The notes under the pieces are model-generated. The model did no database searches, was not told the DNA's origin, and was given only the letters and a program-made list of their open reading frames with translations. From the NCBI GenBank assembly GCA_023430145.1, contig JAEZCD010000060.1, positions 1 through 12,788 on the forward strand: a stretch of 12,788 nt of DNA, written 5' to 3'. Source of the DNA: Pseudomonadota bacterium. GTDB lineage: Bacteria; Pseudomonadota; Alphaproteobacteria; Rhizobiales; Methylopilaceae. The position numbers were made by a program, and so were the translations under genes. Shown one piece after another: positions 1 to 6,162 of this stretch (its first letter is position 1; each line of letters opens with the position of its first letter).

Positions 1-2
1 AC

Positions 3-659
3 GTACTTTCCCGAGAGCACGCCGCGCGCCGTCGGGCTGTAGGGCACGACGCCGAGGCCGAGCGCGGCGCAGGCCGGGATCTGCTCGATCTCCGCCGTTC
101 GGTTCAGCGCATGGTAGAGCGGCTGGCTGACGATCGGCCGGTCGATGCCCTCCGCATCGCAGATGGCGCAGATGCGCGCGAGGCGCCAGGAGGCGAAGTT
201 GGACAGGCCGAAATAGCGGATCATGCCGGCACGCTGAATATCCGCCATCGCGCGCACCGTCTCCTCGAGCGGCGTGCCGAGATCATCGGTGTGCAAATAG
301 AGGATGTCGACGAAGTCGGTGCCGAGCCGCCGGAGACTGTTCGGGACCTCCTCGAGAATCCACTTGCGCGACAGGCCGCGCTGGTTCGGCCCGGGCCCTT
401 GCGGATTGGCGATCTTGGTCGCCAGCACGAAGCGGTTGCGGTCGCCGGCGATCAGCCGGCCGGTGATCTCCTCCGACCGGCCGCCCGCGTAAGAATCCGC
501 GGTGTCGACGAAATTGAGGCCGGCCTCGGCCGCTTCGGCAAAGATGCGCCGCGCCTCCGCCTCGTCGGTGCGGTCGCCGAAGATCATCGTGCCGAGCGTC
601 AGGCGTGACACGACGAGGCCGCTCCTGCCCAGCCGGCGAACGGGAATTTCCGTGCTCAT
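3..659 (-). CDS. Aldo/keto reductase, C-terminus beyond the window
   Basis: This is the N-terminal 219 residues of an NAD(P)H-dependent aldo/keto reductase, a cytoplasmic TIM-barrel enzyme that reduces aldehydes or ketones. The whole catalytic tetrad is visible: Asp52 and Tyr57 in VDTADSYAGG, Lys82 in LATKI, and His123 in LYLHTDD. The stretch GLSNFASW near residue 151 and SQPLYHALNR near 178 are typical of the family, whose members are usually 310-350 aa. About 100 residues, including most of the cofactor phosphate-binding region, therefore lie beyond base 1. The ATG at 659 is chosen because a GGGGGAGA ribosome binding site lies about five bases upstream and the protein begins with the usual strand (VRRLGRSGLVVSRLTLGTM). 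It is divergent from the lyase/transporter cluster and shares its intergenic palindrome, so co-regulation is possible. The substrate cannot be told. Confidence 0.93.
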   Translation of the reverse strand, partial: MSTEIPVRRLGRSGLVVSRLTLGTMIFGDRTDEAEARRIFAEAAEAGLNFVDTADSYAGGRSEEITGRLIAGDRNRFVLATKIANPQGPGPNQRGLSRKWILEEVPNSLRRLGTDFVDILYLHTDDLGTPLEETVRAMADIQRAGMIRYFGLSNFASWRLARICAICDAEGIDRPIVSQPLYHALNRTAEIEQIPACAALGLGVVPYSPTARGVLSGKY

Positions 660-692
660 GCGTCTCCCCCGGACTTGCGCAACCCTGGGACA

Positions 693-708
693 CCTCGGTA
701 TACCGAGG
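693..708. promoter_or_regulatory. Perfect 16-bp palindrome, candidate operator
   Basis: CCTCGGTATACCGAGG is a perfect palindrome in the gap between the divergent aldo/keto reductase and the lyase/transporter cluster. It ends 34 bases before the reductase start codon and about 190 bases before the first lyase. The GGTATACC centre resembles operators of FadR-subfamily GntR regulators, which often have a GTATAC core and commonly control carboxylate catabolism genes. No such regulator is in the window, so the cognate protein is unknown. Confidence 0.5.
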
Positions 709-785
709 CGTCCAAAGGCTCTGCGGTTACTACCTGGAAGTGCGTAGGTGATTGATTTTGCCGTGCTTTCGAGGTGCAGGCCGAA

Positions 786-813
786 TTGACTTGCATCGGC
801 CCGCCGCTAGGTT
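786..813 (+). promoter_or_regulatory. Weak sigma-70-like promoter candidate for the lyase/transporter cluster
   Basis: TTGACT at 786-791 is followed, after 16 bases, by TAGGTT at 808-813. The -35 is close to consensus and the -10 is poor. It would leave a leader of about 80 bases before the ATG at 900. The call rests only on hexamer matches in GC-rich DNA. Confidence 0.25.
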
Positions 814-899
814 GGCCACAAAGGCTCGAGGACTCTCGCCGCGCCGCCGCCATCGAGTGCGGGCGGACGAGACCCGAAGTCAAGGGAGGGAACTGCGCC

Positions 900-1889
900 A
901 TGCGCCTCAGGCCACGGCAGATCGAGGGCAGGCCGAGCACGGAGCTCCGCCGCCTGCTGCGCGAGGAAAACTGGCCGATCGTCTCGATCGGCGGCGCCAC
1001 CTGCCACCACGCGCAACTCGCCGAGGCGACCGGATTCAAGGTCTTCGCCCTGTCCGGCTCGCAGGCCTCCGCGCACATTCTCGGCCTGCCGGATGCCGGC
1101 CTGATGACCATGTCCGAGGTCATCGACAATGCCCGCCACATCTGCCAGGCGGTGTCGATCCCGGTGATGGCCGATTGCGAGACCGGCTTCGGCAATGTGC
1201 TGAACGCCACGCGCGCCGTCAGCGACATGATCGATGCAGGCGTCGCTGGCCTGTTCATCGAGGACCAGGTCTTTCCCAAGCGCTGCGGCTTCACCAAGGG
1301 CCTCGAGATCATCCCGACGGCCGACGTGGTCGGCAAGCTGCGCGCGGCGCTGGCGGTGCGCGCCGACCTCGATCCCGATGTCGTGATCATGGCCCGTACC
1401 GACTCGCGGGCCTGCGTCGGCGGCGGCATGGACGAGGTGCTGCGCCGCTGCGAGGCCTATCTGAAGGCCGGCGTCGACATGCTGATGATCACTGCACTGC
1501 AATCGCGCGAGGAGATCGCCACCGTCCGGCGGGCGTTCCCGGAGGCCGTCATGCAGCTCAACATCAGCGGCATCGACCCGCCGATCACGCAGGCAGAGTT
1601 CCAGGAGTTCGGCATCGCGCTCGTCGACGTCTCGATCTCGAAAGTCGCGCAGATCATGATGTACGACTTCCTCACCAAGCTGAAGTCCGGCGGCATCGAC
1701 GTCTTCAACGAGTTCACCCAGAAGAACAAGCAGCATCCGATCGGCATCTTCGGCTTCCTGGAGCTGACCGGCTTCCCCAAACTGCTCGAGATCGAGCGGG
1801 CGTTCCTCAATCCCGACGATCTGGCGAAATACGAGCAGTCGATCGGTCTTTACGATCCACGCGCGAAGGGCTCCAAGGCGGCCGAGTAG
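900..1889 (+). CDS. Isocitrate lyase/PEP mutase superfamily enzyme (A)
   Basis: This 329-aa cytoplasmic TIM-barrel protein belongs to the isocitrate lyase/PEP mutase superfamily, which includes methylisocitrate lyase, dimethylmalate lyase, oxaloacetate hydrolase and oxaloacetate decarboxylase. Visible motifs are ALSGSQAS (51-58), the metal-binding loop DCETGFG (92-98), the catalytic loop IEDQVFPKRCGF (120-131) with the candidate catalytic Cys129, and IMARTD (163-168). Three features depart from the methylisocitrate lyase pattern: Glu94 replaces the second Asp of the DxD loop, Phe131 replaces the His after KRCG, and MITALQ (186-191) replaces the usual FPEA stretch. The function is therefore best left as a lyase or decarboxylase acting on a 2-hydroxy or 2-oxo carboxylate. 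The ATG at 900 has a GGGAGGG site nine bases upstream; the GTG at 774 in the same frame only adds residues without family resemblance. It is the first gene of the transporter cluster. Confidence 0.88.
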   Translation: MRLRPRQIEGRPSTELRRLLREENWPIVSIGGATCHHAQLAEATGFKVFALSGSQASAHILGLPDAGLMTMSEVIDNARHICQAVSIPVMADCETGFGNVLNATRAVSDMIDAGVAGLFIEDQVFPKRCGFTKGLEIIPTADVVGKLRAALAVRADLDPDVVIMARTDSRACVGGGMDEVLRRCEAYLKAGVDMLMITALQSREEIATVRRAFPEAVMQLNISGIDPPITQAEFQEFGIALVDVSISKVAQIMMYDFLTKLKSGGIDVFNEFTQKNKQHPIGIFGFLELTGFPKLLEIERAFLNPDDLAKYEQSIGLYDPRAKGSKAAE

Positions 1890-1975
1890 GGCCCCTCGCC
1901 ACCGGAGTCGGGCGGCGGCGTGGACAGGCCGCCTGAACTTTCATACGAAATCGTCTTTCACACTACCGCAACCCC

Positions 1976-2004
1976 GGCTTGCTTGCGAACTTTGCATTCA
2001 TAAT
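1976..2004 (+). promoter_or_regulatory. AT-rich leader before tctB, possible internal promoter
   Basis: The 140-base gap between lyase A and tctB (1890-2029) is the longest inside the cluster and is less GC-rich than its surroundings. CATAAT at 1999-2004 is a good -10 element. An upstream CTTG (1978-1981) gives only a poor -35 with imperfect spacing. A short imperfect inverted repeat, TTTCATACGAAA, lies at 1939-1950. A separate start of transcription for the transporter genes is plausible but not proven. Confidence 0.22.
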
Positions 2005-2029
2005 TCAGGGTCGGCCGACAGGAGGGAAC

Positions 2030-2539
2030 ATGGATCGCCGCACGACGAACCTGCGCGAGATCGGCCTCGGTGCCGGCCTCATCGTCCTTGCGGCCGGCGT
2101 GGTCCAGCAGGCCCTGACGGTTCCGATCGGCTTCGGCTACGACAATGTCGGACCGCGCACCTTCCCTTACATCATCGCCGTCGGGTTCTTCATCAGCGGC
2201 GTCTCGATCATCATGACCGAGCGCGCGCGCGGCTCCGGGCGGGAGAAGTCGCAGCGGCACGACTGGCTGTCGATCGTCGCCATCTCAGCGACGCTGCTCG
2301 TGCAGATGTTCGTCATCGTGCAGGTCGGCTGGATCCCGGTTGCCACGTTGAGCTTCGCGATCATCGCCTGGGCCTTCGGCAGCCGGCAGATCCTGGTGAG
2401 CCTCGGCCTCGGGCTGGCGGTCGCCGTCGGCACCTTCCTGCTCTTCAACAAGGGGCTCGGGCTCAACCTGCCGATCGGCACCTGGGTCGAGCCCCTGCTG
2501 CCGTCGGCAGACCAGCCGCCTGCGGCGCCGGCAGGCTGA
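2030..2539 (+). CDS. tctB: Tripartite tricarboxylate transporter small membrane subunit TctB
   Basis: This 169-aa inner-membrane protein is the small subunit of a TTT-family carboxylate transporter. It has four or five hydrophobic segments (roughly residues 10-30, 46-64, 82-100, 102-118 and 120-140). The sequence GPRTFPYIIAVG after the first helix is the hallmark GPxxFP element of TctB. Its length is typical for the family (about 150-170 aa). With TctA it would form the membrane complex that receives substrate from TctC and imports it using the ion gradient. The ATG at 2030 is preceded by an AGGAGGG ribosome binding site seven bases upstream; extending to the in-frame ATG at 1979 adds a polar stretch unlike the family and would pass the ribosome binding site. 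The gene lies 18 bases before tctA, so co-translation is likely. Confidence 0.9.
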   Translation: MDRRTTNLREIGLGAGLIVLAAGVVQQALTVPIGFGYDNVGPRTFPYIIAVGFFISGVSIIMTERARGSGREKSQRHDWLSIVAISATLLVQMFVIVQVGWIPVATLSFAIIAWAFGSRQILVSLGLGLAVAVGTFLLFNKGLGLNLPIGTWVEPLLPSADQPPAAPAG

Positions 2540-2557
2540 GCGAGCCGGAACGTCGCC

Positions 2558-4066
2558 ATGGAAACCCTCGCCGACCTCGCCAACGGCTTTGTCGTCGCCG
2601 CCACGCCCTATAATCTCATGTGGGCCGTCGTCGGCGTCACCATCGGCACCGCCATCGGCGCGCTGCCCGGCCTCGGGCCGTCGACCACCGTCGCCCTGCT
2701 GCTGCCGCTGACCTACACCGTCCATCCGACGGCGGCGTTCATCATGTTCGCCGGCATCTATTACGGCTCGCAATACGGCGGCTCGACGGCCTCCATCCTG
2801 CTCAACACGCCCGGCGAGCCCGGCGCCATGATGACGGCCGTCGAGGGCAACGCCATGGCCCGCAGGGGCCGTGGCGCGCCGGCGCTGGCGACGGCGGCGA
2901 TCGGCTCCTTCATCGCCGGCACGCTCGGCACGATCGCGCTCACCTTCGTCGCGCCGCTGATGGTGAAGGTGGCGCTGATGCTCGGCGCGCCGGAATATTT
3001 CTCGCTGATGGTGCTGGCCCTCGCGGCGGTCACGGCGGTGATCAGCGGCTCGGCAGCAAAAGGGCTCGCCAGCCTCTGCCTCGGCCTGCTGCTCGGCTCG
3101 GTCGGCATGGACCCGCAGAACGGCCAGCCGCGCTTCACCTTCGGCATCCTCGAGCTGCTCGACGGAATCGACACGACGATCGTCGCCGTCGGCCTGTTCG
3201 CGGTCGGCGAGACGCTGTTCCTCGCCTCGCGCGACAGCAATCTGCGCGAGCAGGTGCTGGCCATCAAAGGCTCGCTGTGGATGACCCGCGAGGACTGGCG
3301 CCGGTCGTGGCCCGCCTGGCTGCGCGGTGCCGCCTTCGGCTTCCCGATCGGCGCCCTGCCGGCGGGCGGCGCCGAGGTGCCGACGATGCTGTCCTACGCC
3401 ACCGAGAGGCGGCTCTCGAAGCATCCGGAGGAGTTCGGACACGGCGCCATCGAGGGCGTCGCCGGCCCCGAGGCGGCCAACAACGCCTCCGCCGCCGGCG
3501 CGCTGGCGCCGCTGCTGGCGCTCGGCCTGCCGACCTCGGCCACCGCCGCCATCCTGCTCGCCGCCTTCCAGCAATACGGTCTGCGCCCCGGGCCGCTGCT
3601 GTTCGAATCCAACCCCGAGCTCGTCTGGGGCATGATCGCCAGCCTCTACATCGGCAACGTGCTGCTGCTGCTGCTCAATCTGCCGCTGGTCGGCATCTGG
3701 GTGCGGCTGCTGACCATCCCGAAACCCTGGCTCTATGCGGGCATCCTGACCTTCGCCTCGCTCGGCGCCATCACGCTGAACAACAACGCCGTCGACATCG
3801 GCCTCTTGTGGATCATCGGCATGCTCGGCTTCGGCATGCGGGTGATGAGCGTGCCGATCATCCCCTGCGTGCTCGGCTTCATCCTCGGGCCGATGCTGGA
3901 GGCGATGATGCGCCGCTCGCTCGGCATCAGCCAGGGCGACTTCTCGGTCTTCGTGACGCGGCCGATCTCGCTGACGCTGCTGCTGATGGCGGCGGCGCTG
4001 CTGATCGGGCCGATCGTGCTGAAGGTCTGGCGCCGGCGCAGCGCCGAGCCGGTCCCGGCGCGGTGA
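2558..4066 (+). CDS. tctA: Tripartite tricarboxylate transporter large membrane subunit TctA
   Basis: This 502-aa polytopic inner-membrane protein is the large, substrate-translocating subunit of a TTT-family transporter. It carries the two signature blocks of TctA: ALPGLGPSTTVALLLPLTY (35-53) and IYYGSQYGGSTASILLNTPG (67-86), followed by GEPGAMMTAVEGNAMARRG. A second related PGGAEVPTMLSY element near residue 270 and a PLLALGLPTSATAAILL segment around 313-330 reflect the internal repeat of the family. About eleven or twelve hydrophobic segments are visible, and the length matches the usual 500 aa. The start ATG has only a weak upstream purine run (CCGGAA), consistent with coupling to tctB 18 bases upstream. 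The next gene, lyase B, starts 13 bases after the stop. The transported substrate is probably a di- or tricarboxylate but cannot be read from the sequence. Confidence 0.96.
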   Translation: METLADLANGFVVAATPYNLMWAVVGVTIGTAIGALPGLGPSTTVALLLPLTYTVHPTAAFIMFAGIYYGSQYGGSTASILLNTPGEPGAMMTAVEGNAMARRGRGAPALATAAIGSFIAGTLGTIALTFVAPLMVKVALMLGAPEYFSLMVLALAAVTAVISGSAAKGLASLCLGLLLGSVGMDPQNGQPRFTFGILELLDGIDTTIVAVGLFAVGETLFLASRDSNLREQVLAIKGSLWMTREDWRRSWPAWLRGAAFGFPIGALPAGGAEVPTMLSYATERRLSKHPEEFGHGAIEGVAGPEAANNASAAGALAPLLALGLPTSATAAILLAAFQQYGLRPGPLLFESNPELVWGMIASLYIGNVLLLLLNLPLVGIWVRLLTIPKPWLYAGILTFASLGAITLNNNAVDIGLLWIIGMLGFGMRVMSVPIIPCVLGFILGPMLEAMMRRSLGISQGDFSVFVTRPISLTLLLMAAALLIGPIVLKVWRRRSAEPVPAR

Positions 4067-4079
4067 AGGGAGGCCGGCG

Positions 4080-5060
4080 ATGAGCGTCCGCCGCCGCTAT
4101 CGCGAGCTGATCACGGCGCCCGGCATCCTCGTGCTGCCGGGCGTCTATGACGGGCTGTCGGCGCGCATCGCCGAACGGGCCGGCTTTTCCGCCCTCGTCG
4201 CCGGCGGCAATGCGGCGATCGGCTCGATGCTGGCCGGCGCCGACATCGGCCAGTCGAACATGCGCGACTACGCCGACCACTACGCCCGCATCTGCGGCGC
4301 GGTCGAGATTCCGGTGACGGTCGACGCCGACACCGGCTTCGGCGACGTCCACAACGTGCAGCGGACGGTGCGCGCCTTCGAGGCCGCCGGCGTCGCAGGC
4401 CTCATGATCAGCGACCAGGTCTTCCCGAACCGCTGCGGCTACCTCGCCGGCAAGGAGGTAGTGCCGGCCGAGCAGATGGTGGCCAAGATCAAGGCCGCGG
4501 TCGACGCCCGCACCGATCCGGACATGGTGATCATCGCCCGCACCGATGCGGCCGGCGTCACCGGGCTCGACGACGCCATCTGGCGCGCCCGGCTGTACCT
4601 GGAGGCCGGCGCCGATCTCGGCCGCCCGCAGGGCGTCGACACGCCGGAGGCGATCGCCCGGGTGATCGCCGAGGTGCCGTGCCCGTTCATCGCCATCCTG
4701 TCGCAGGCGGCCGGGAAGCGGCGCCTCGACATCGCCGACCTCGAGGCGCTCGGCGTCGCCGGAGTGACGCTGCCGACGATCTCGCTCTTCGCCGCCGCCC
4801 GCAACGTGGCGCGCGTGCTCGGCGCGCTGCGGCGCACCAACTCCCTCGACGGCCTCGATGACGAGCTGATGCCGCTCGACGCCTATTACGACCTCGTCGG
4901 CCTCGATCGCGATCGGGCCCGGGAGGAGAGCTTCCATGACGCTGCCCGCACGCTCGTCGCGGCCGCAGAGGCCGCGCAAGGCGCCGGGCAGGATCTGCCT
5001 CGTGCAGGCGATCGTCGTGGATCGCGGGAGACAGCTCCCGCAACGCCGGCCGCGCCGTAG
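4080..5060 (+). CDS. Isocitrate lyase/PEP mutase superfamily enzyme (B)
   Basis: This 326-aa cytoplasmic TIM-barrel protein is the second lyase-superfamily enzyme of the cluster. The N-terminus (RELITAPGILVLPGVYDGLSARI) and VAGGNA (40-45) match methylisocitrate lyase-like proteins. The metal loop is canonical, VDADTGFG (81-88), and IIARTDA (151-157) is present. The catalytic loop reads ISDQVFPNRCGY (110-121), so the usual Glu of IEDQ is Ser111, the Lys before RCG is Asn117 and the following His is Tyr121. GADLGRPQG (177-185) replaces the usual GADxxFPEA. A family member would normally end near residue 290; here about 35 polar residues follow (from around 292). The ATG at 4080 has an AAGGGAGG site that overlaps the end of tctA. 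Its placement between tctA and tctC ties its substrate to the transporter. Exact chemistry, and whether the loop changes abolish activity, are unknown. Confidence 0.87.
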   Translation: MSVRRRYRELITAPGILVLPGVYDGLSARIAERAGFSALVAGGNAAIGSMLAGADIGQSNMRDYADHYARICGAVEIPVTVDADTGFGDVHNVQRTVRAFEAAGVAGLMISDQVFPNRCGYLAGKEVVPAEQMVAKIKAAVDARTDPDMVIIARTDAAGVTGLDDAIWRARLYLEAGADLGRPQGVDTPEAIARVIAEVPCPFIAILSQAAGKRRLDIADLEALGVAGVTLPTISLFAAARNVARVLGALRRTNSLDGLDDELMPLDAYYDLVGLDRDRAREESFHDAARTLVAAAEAAQGAGQDLPRAGDRRGSRETAPATPAAP

Positions 5061-5110
5061 GTCGCGTCCGTCAACCCAGAAGAGAAATCTACCCCCCGAG
5101 GAGGATGGAA

Positions 5111-6073
5111 ATGTCCAATCGACTGAAGCTTTCGGTGCTCGGCGCGGTCGCCGCGCTCGCCGTGTCGGCGACGGCGGCCCTCGCCATGGACCGCCTCGAG
5201 ATGACCGCCCCCGGCGGCCCCGGCAGCGGCCAGGACCAGGTCGCCCGCGCGGTCGCCGAGGCGCTGCAGAAGGAGGGCATCGTCAAGAACGTGCAGGTGG
5301 TCAACATCGCCGGCGGCGGCGGCATGGTGTCCTTCGCGCAGTTCGTGTCCTCCAAGAAGGGCAACGGCAACGCCGTGCTGACGCAGGGCGCCGGCCACAT
5401 CCTGTTCCCGATATCGAACAAGACGCCCGTCTCGATCAACGACGTGCAGCCGCTGGCGCTGCTCGCCGGCGAGTGGGAGGTGATCGTCGCCAAGAAGGAC
5501 TCCAAGTACAACACGGTCAAGGACCTGCTCGAGGCCTACAAGAAGGACCCGGGCTCGGTGACCTGGGCCGGCGGCTCGCCGGGTGCCACCGATCATGTCT
5601 TCATGGCCAACATCCTGCGGCTCGCCGGCCTCGACGCCAAGAAGATGAATTTCGTGCCGCACGAGAACACTGGCGACGTCGTCATCGCCGTGATGGGCGG
5701 CCAGGTCGACATCGGCGCCGGCGGCTACCAGGACTTCGCCCAGCAGGTCGAGTCGGGCCAGCTGAAGGTGATCGCCGTCGGCGCGCCGACCCGGCTCCCG
5801 GGCATTGATGCCCCGACCTTCACCGAAGAGGGCGTTCCGCTCGTCTTCGCCAACTGGCGCGGCATCTCGGCGCACAAGAGCCTCACCGAGGAGCAGCTGA
5901 AGGCGCTCGACGAGGTCTTCGCCAAGCTCGTCAAGAGCGCTCGCTGGCAGGAGATCCTGAAGCAGCGCGGCTGGCTCGACATGTACAAGAACCGGGCCGA
6001 GTACACCGCCTACGTCAAGGAGAACCAGGAGAGCGCCACCGCCGCCCTCAAGGCTCTCGGCATGGTGCAGTGA
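5111..6073 (+). CDS. tctC: Tripartite tricarboxylate transporter periplasmic binding protein (TctC/Bug family)
   Basis: This 320-aa periplasmic binding protein delivers substrate to TctAB. Residues 1-25 form a Sec signal peptide ending in ATAALA, with cleavage likely before MDRLEM. The mature protein opens with TAPGGPGSGQDQVARAVAEA, the glycine-rich ligand loop of the tricarboxylate-type TctC branch, rather than the more common Bug opening with PFPPGGSTD. VNIAGGGGMVSF, TWAGGSPGATDHVF and GDVVIAVMGGQVDIGAGG are further family blocks. Two in-frame ATGs occur: the one at 5105 sits directly on the GAGGAGG ribosome binding site, while that at 5111 has normal spacing, so 5111 is preferred. In most TTT operons tctC comes first; here it follows tctB, tctA and lyase B. 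A hairpin lies directly after the stop. The ligand is unknown. Confidence 0.93.
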   Translation: MSNRLKLSVLGAVAALAVSATAALAMDRLEMTAPGGPGSGQDQVARAVAEALQKEGIVKNVQVVNIAGGGGMVSFAQFVSSKKGNGNAVLTQGAGHILFPISNKTPVSINDVQPLALLAGEWEVIVAKKDSKYNTVKDLLEAYKKDPGSVTWAGGSPGATDHVFMANILRLAGLDAKKMNFVPHENTGDVVIAVMGGQVDIGAGGYQDFAQQVESGQLKVIAVGAPTRLPGIDAPTFTEEGVPLVFANWRGISAHKSLTEEQLKALDEVFAKLVKSARWQEILKQRGWLDMYKNRAEYTAYVKENQESATAALKALGMVQ

Positions 6074-6104
6074 TCGGCTGAGCCGCGTGAACGAGGCCGC
6101 CCCC

Positions 6105-6125
6105 CCGCCCCCCGCGGCGGGGCGG
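6105..6125 (+). terminator. GC-rich stem-loop between tctC and the TIM-barrel gene
   Basis: CCGCCCC (6105-6111) and GGGGCGG (6119-6125) form a perfect 7-bp stem around a 7-base loop that itself contains CCGCGG. No T-tract follows, so it is more likely a partial terminator or an mRNA 3'-end stabiliser than a full stop. Such hairpins are common after binding-protein genes, which need more transcript than their membrane partners. Confidence 0.4.
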
Positions 6126-6162
6126 ATCCCCTGAATAACCCCTGACGATCGGATAGAGAGCA

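Noticed and set aside
752..1936. A 394-codon frame on the plus strand overlapping lyase A
   Set aside because: It is a shadow frame rich in Arg, His and Ala with no domain; the overlapping frame encodes a clear lyase-superfamily protein with a ribosome binding site.
2285..3574. A 429-codon minus-strand frame opposite tctB and tctA
   Set aside because: The product is low-complexity Arg/Gly/Glu/Gln, typical of antisense frames in GC-rich genes, and lies opposite conserved TctA blocks.
2620..4083. A 487-codon plus-strand frame inside tctA
   Set aside because: It is an out-of-frame shadow rich in Arg and Ala; tctA in the other frame carries both family signatures.
4080..5060. Annotation of lyase B as methylisocitrate lyase (prpB)
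   Set aside because: The Glu, Lys and His of the catalytic loop are replaced and no prpC or prpD gene is present, so a specific gene symbol is not supported.
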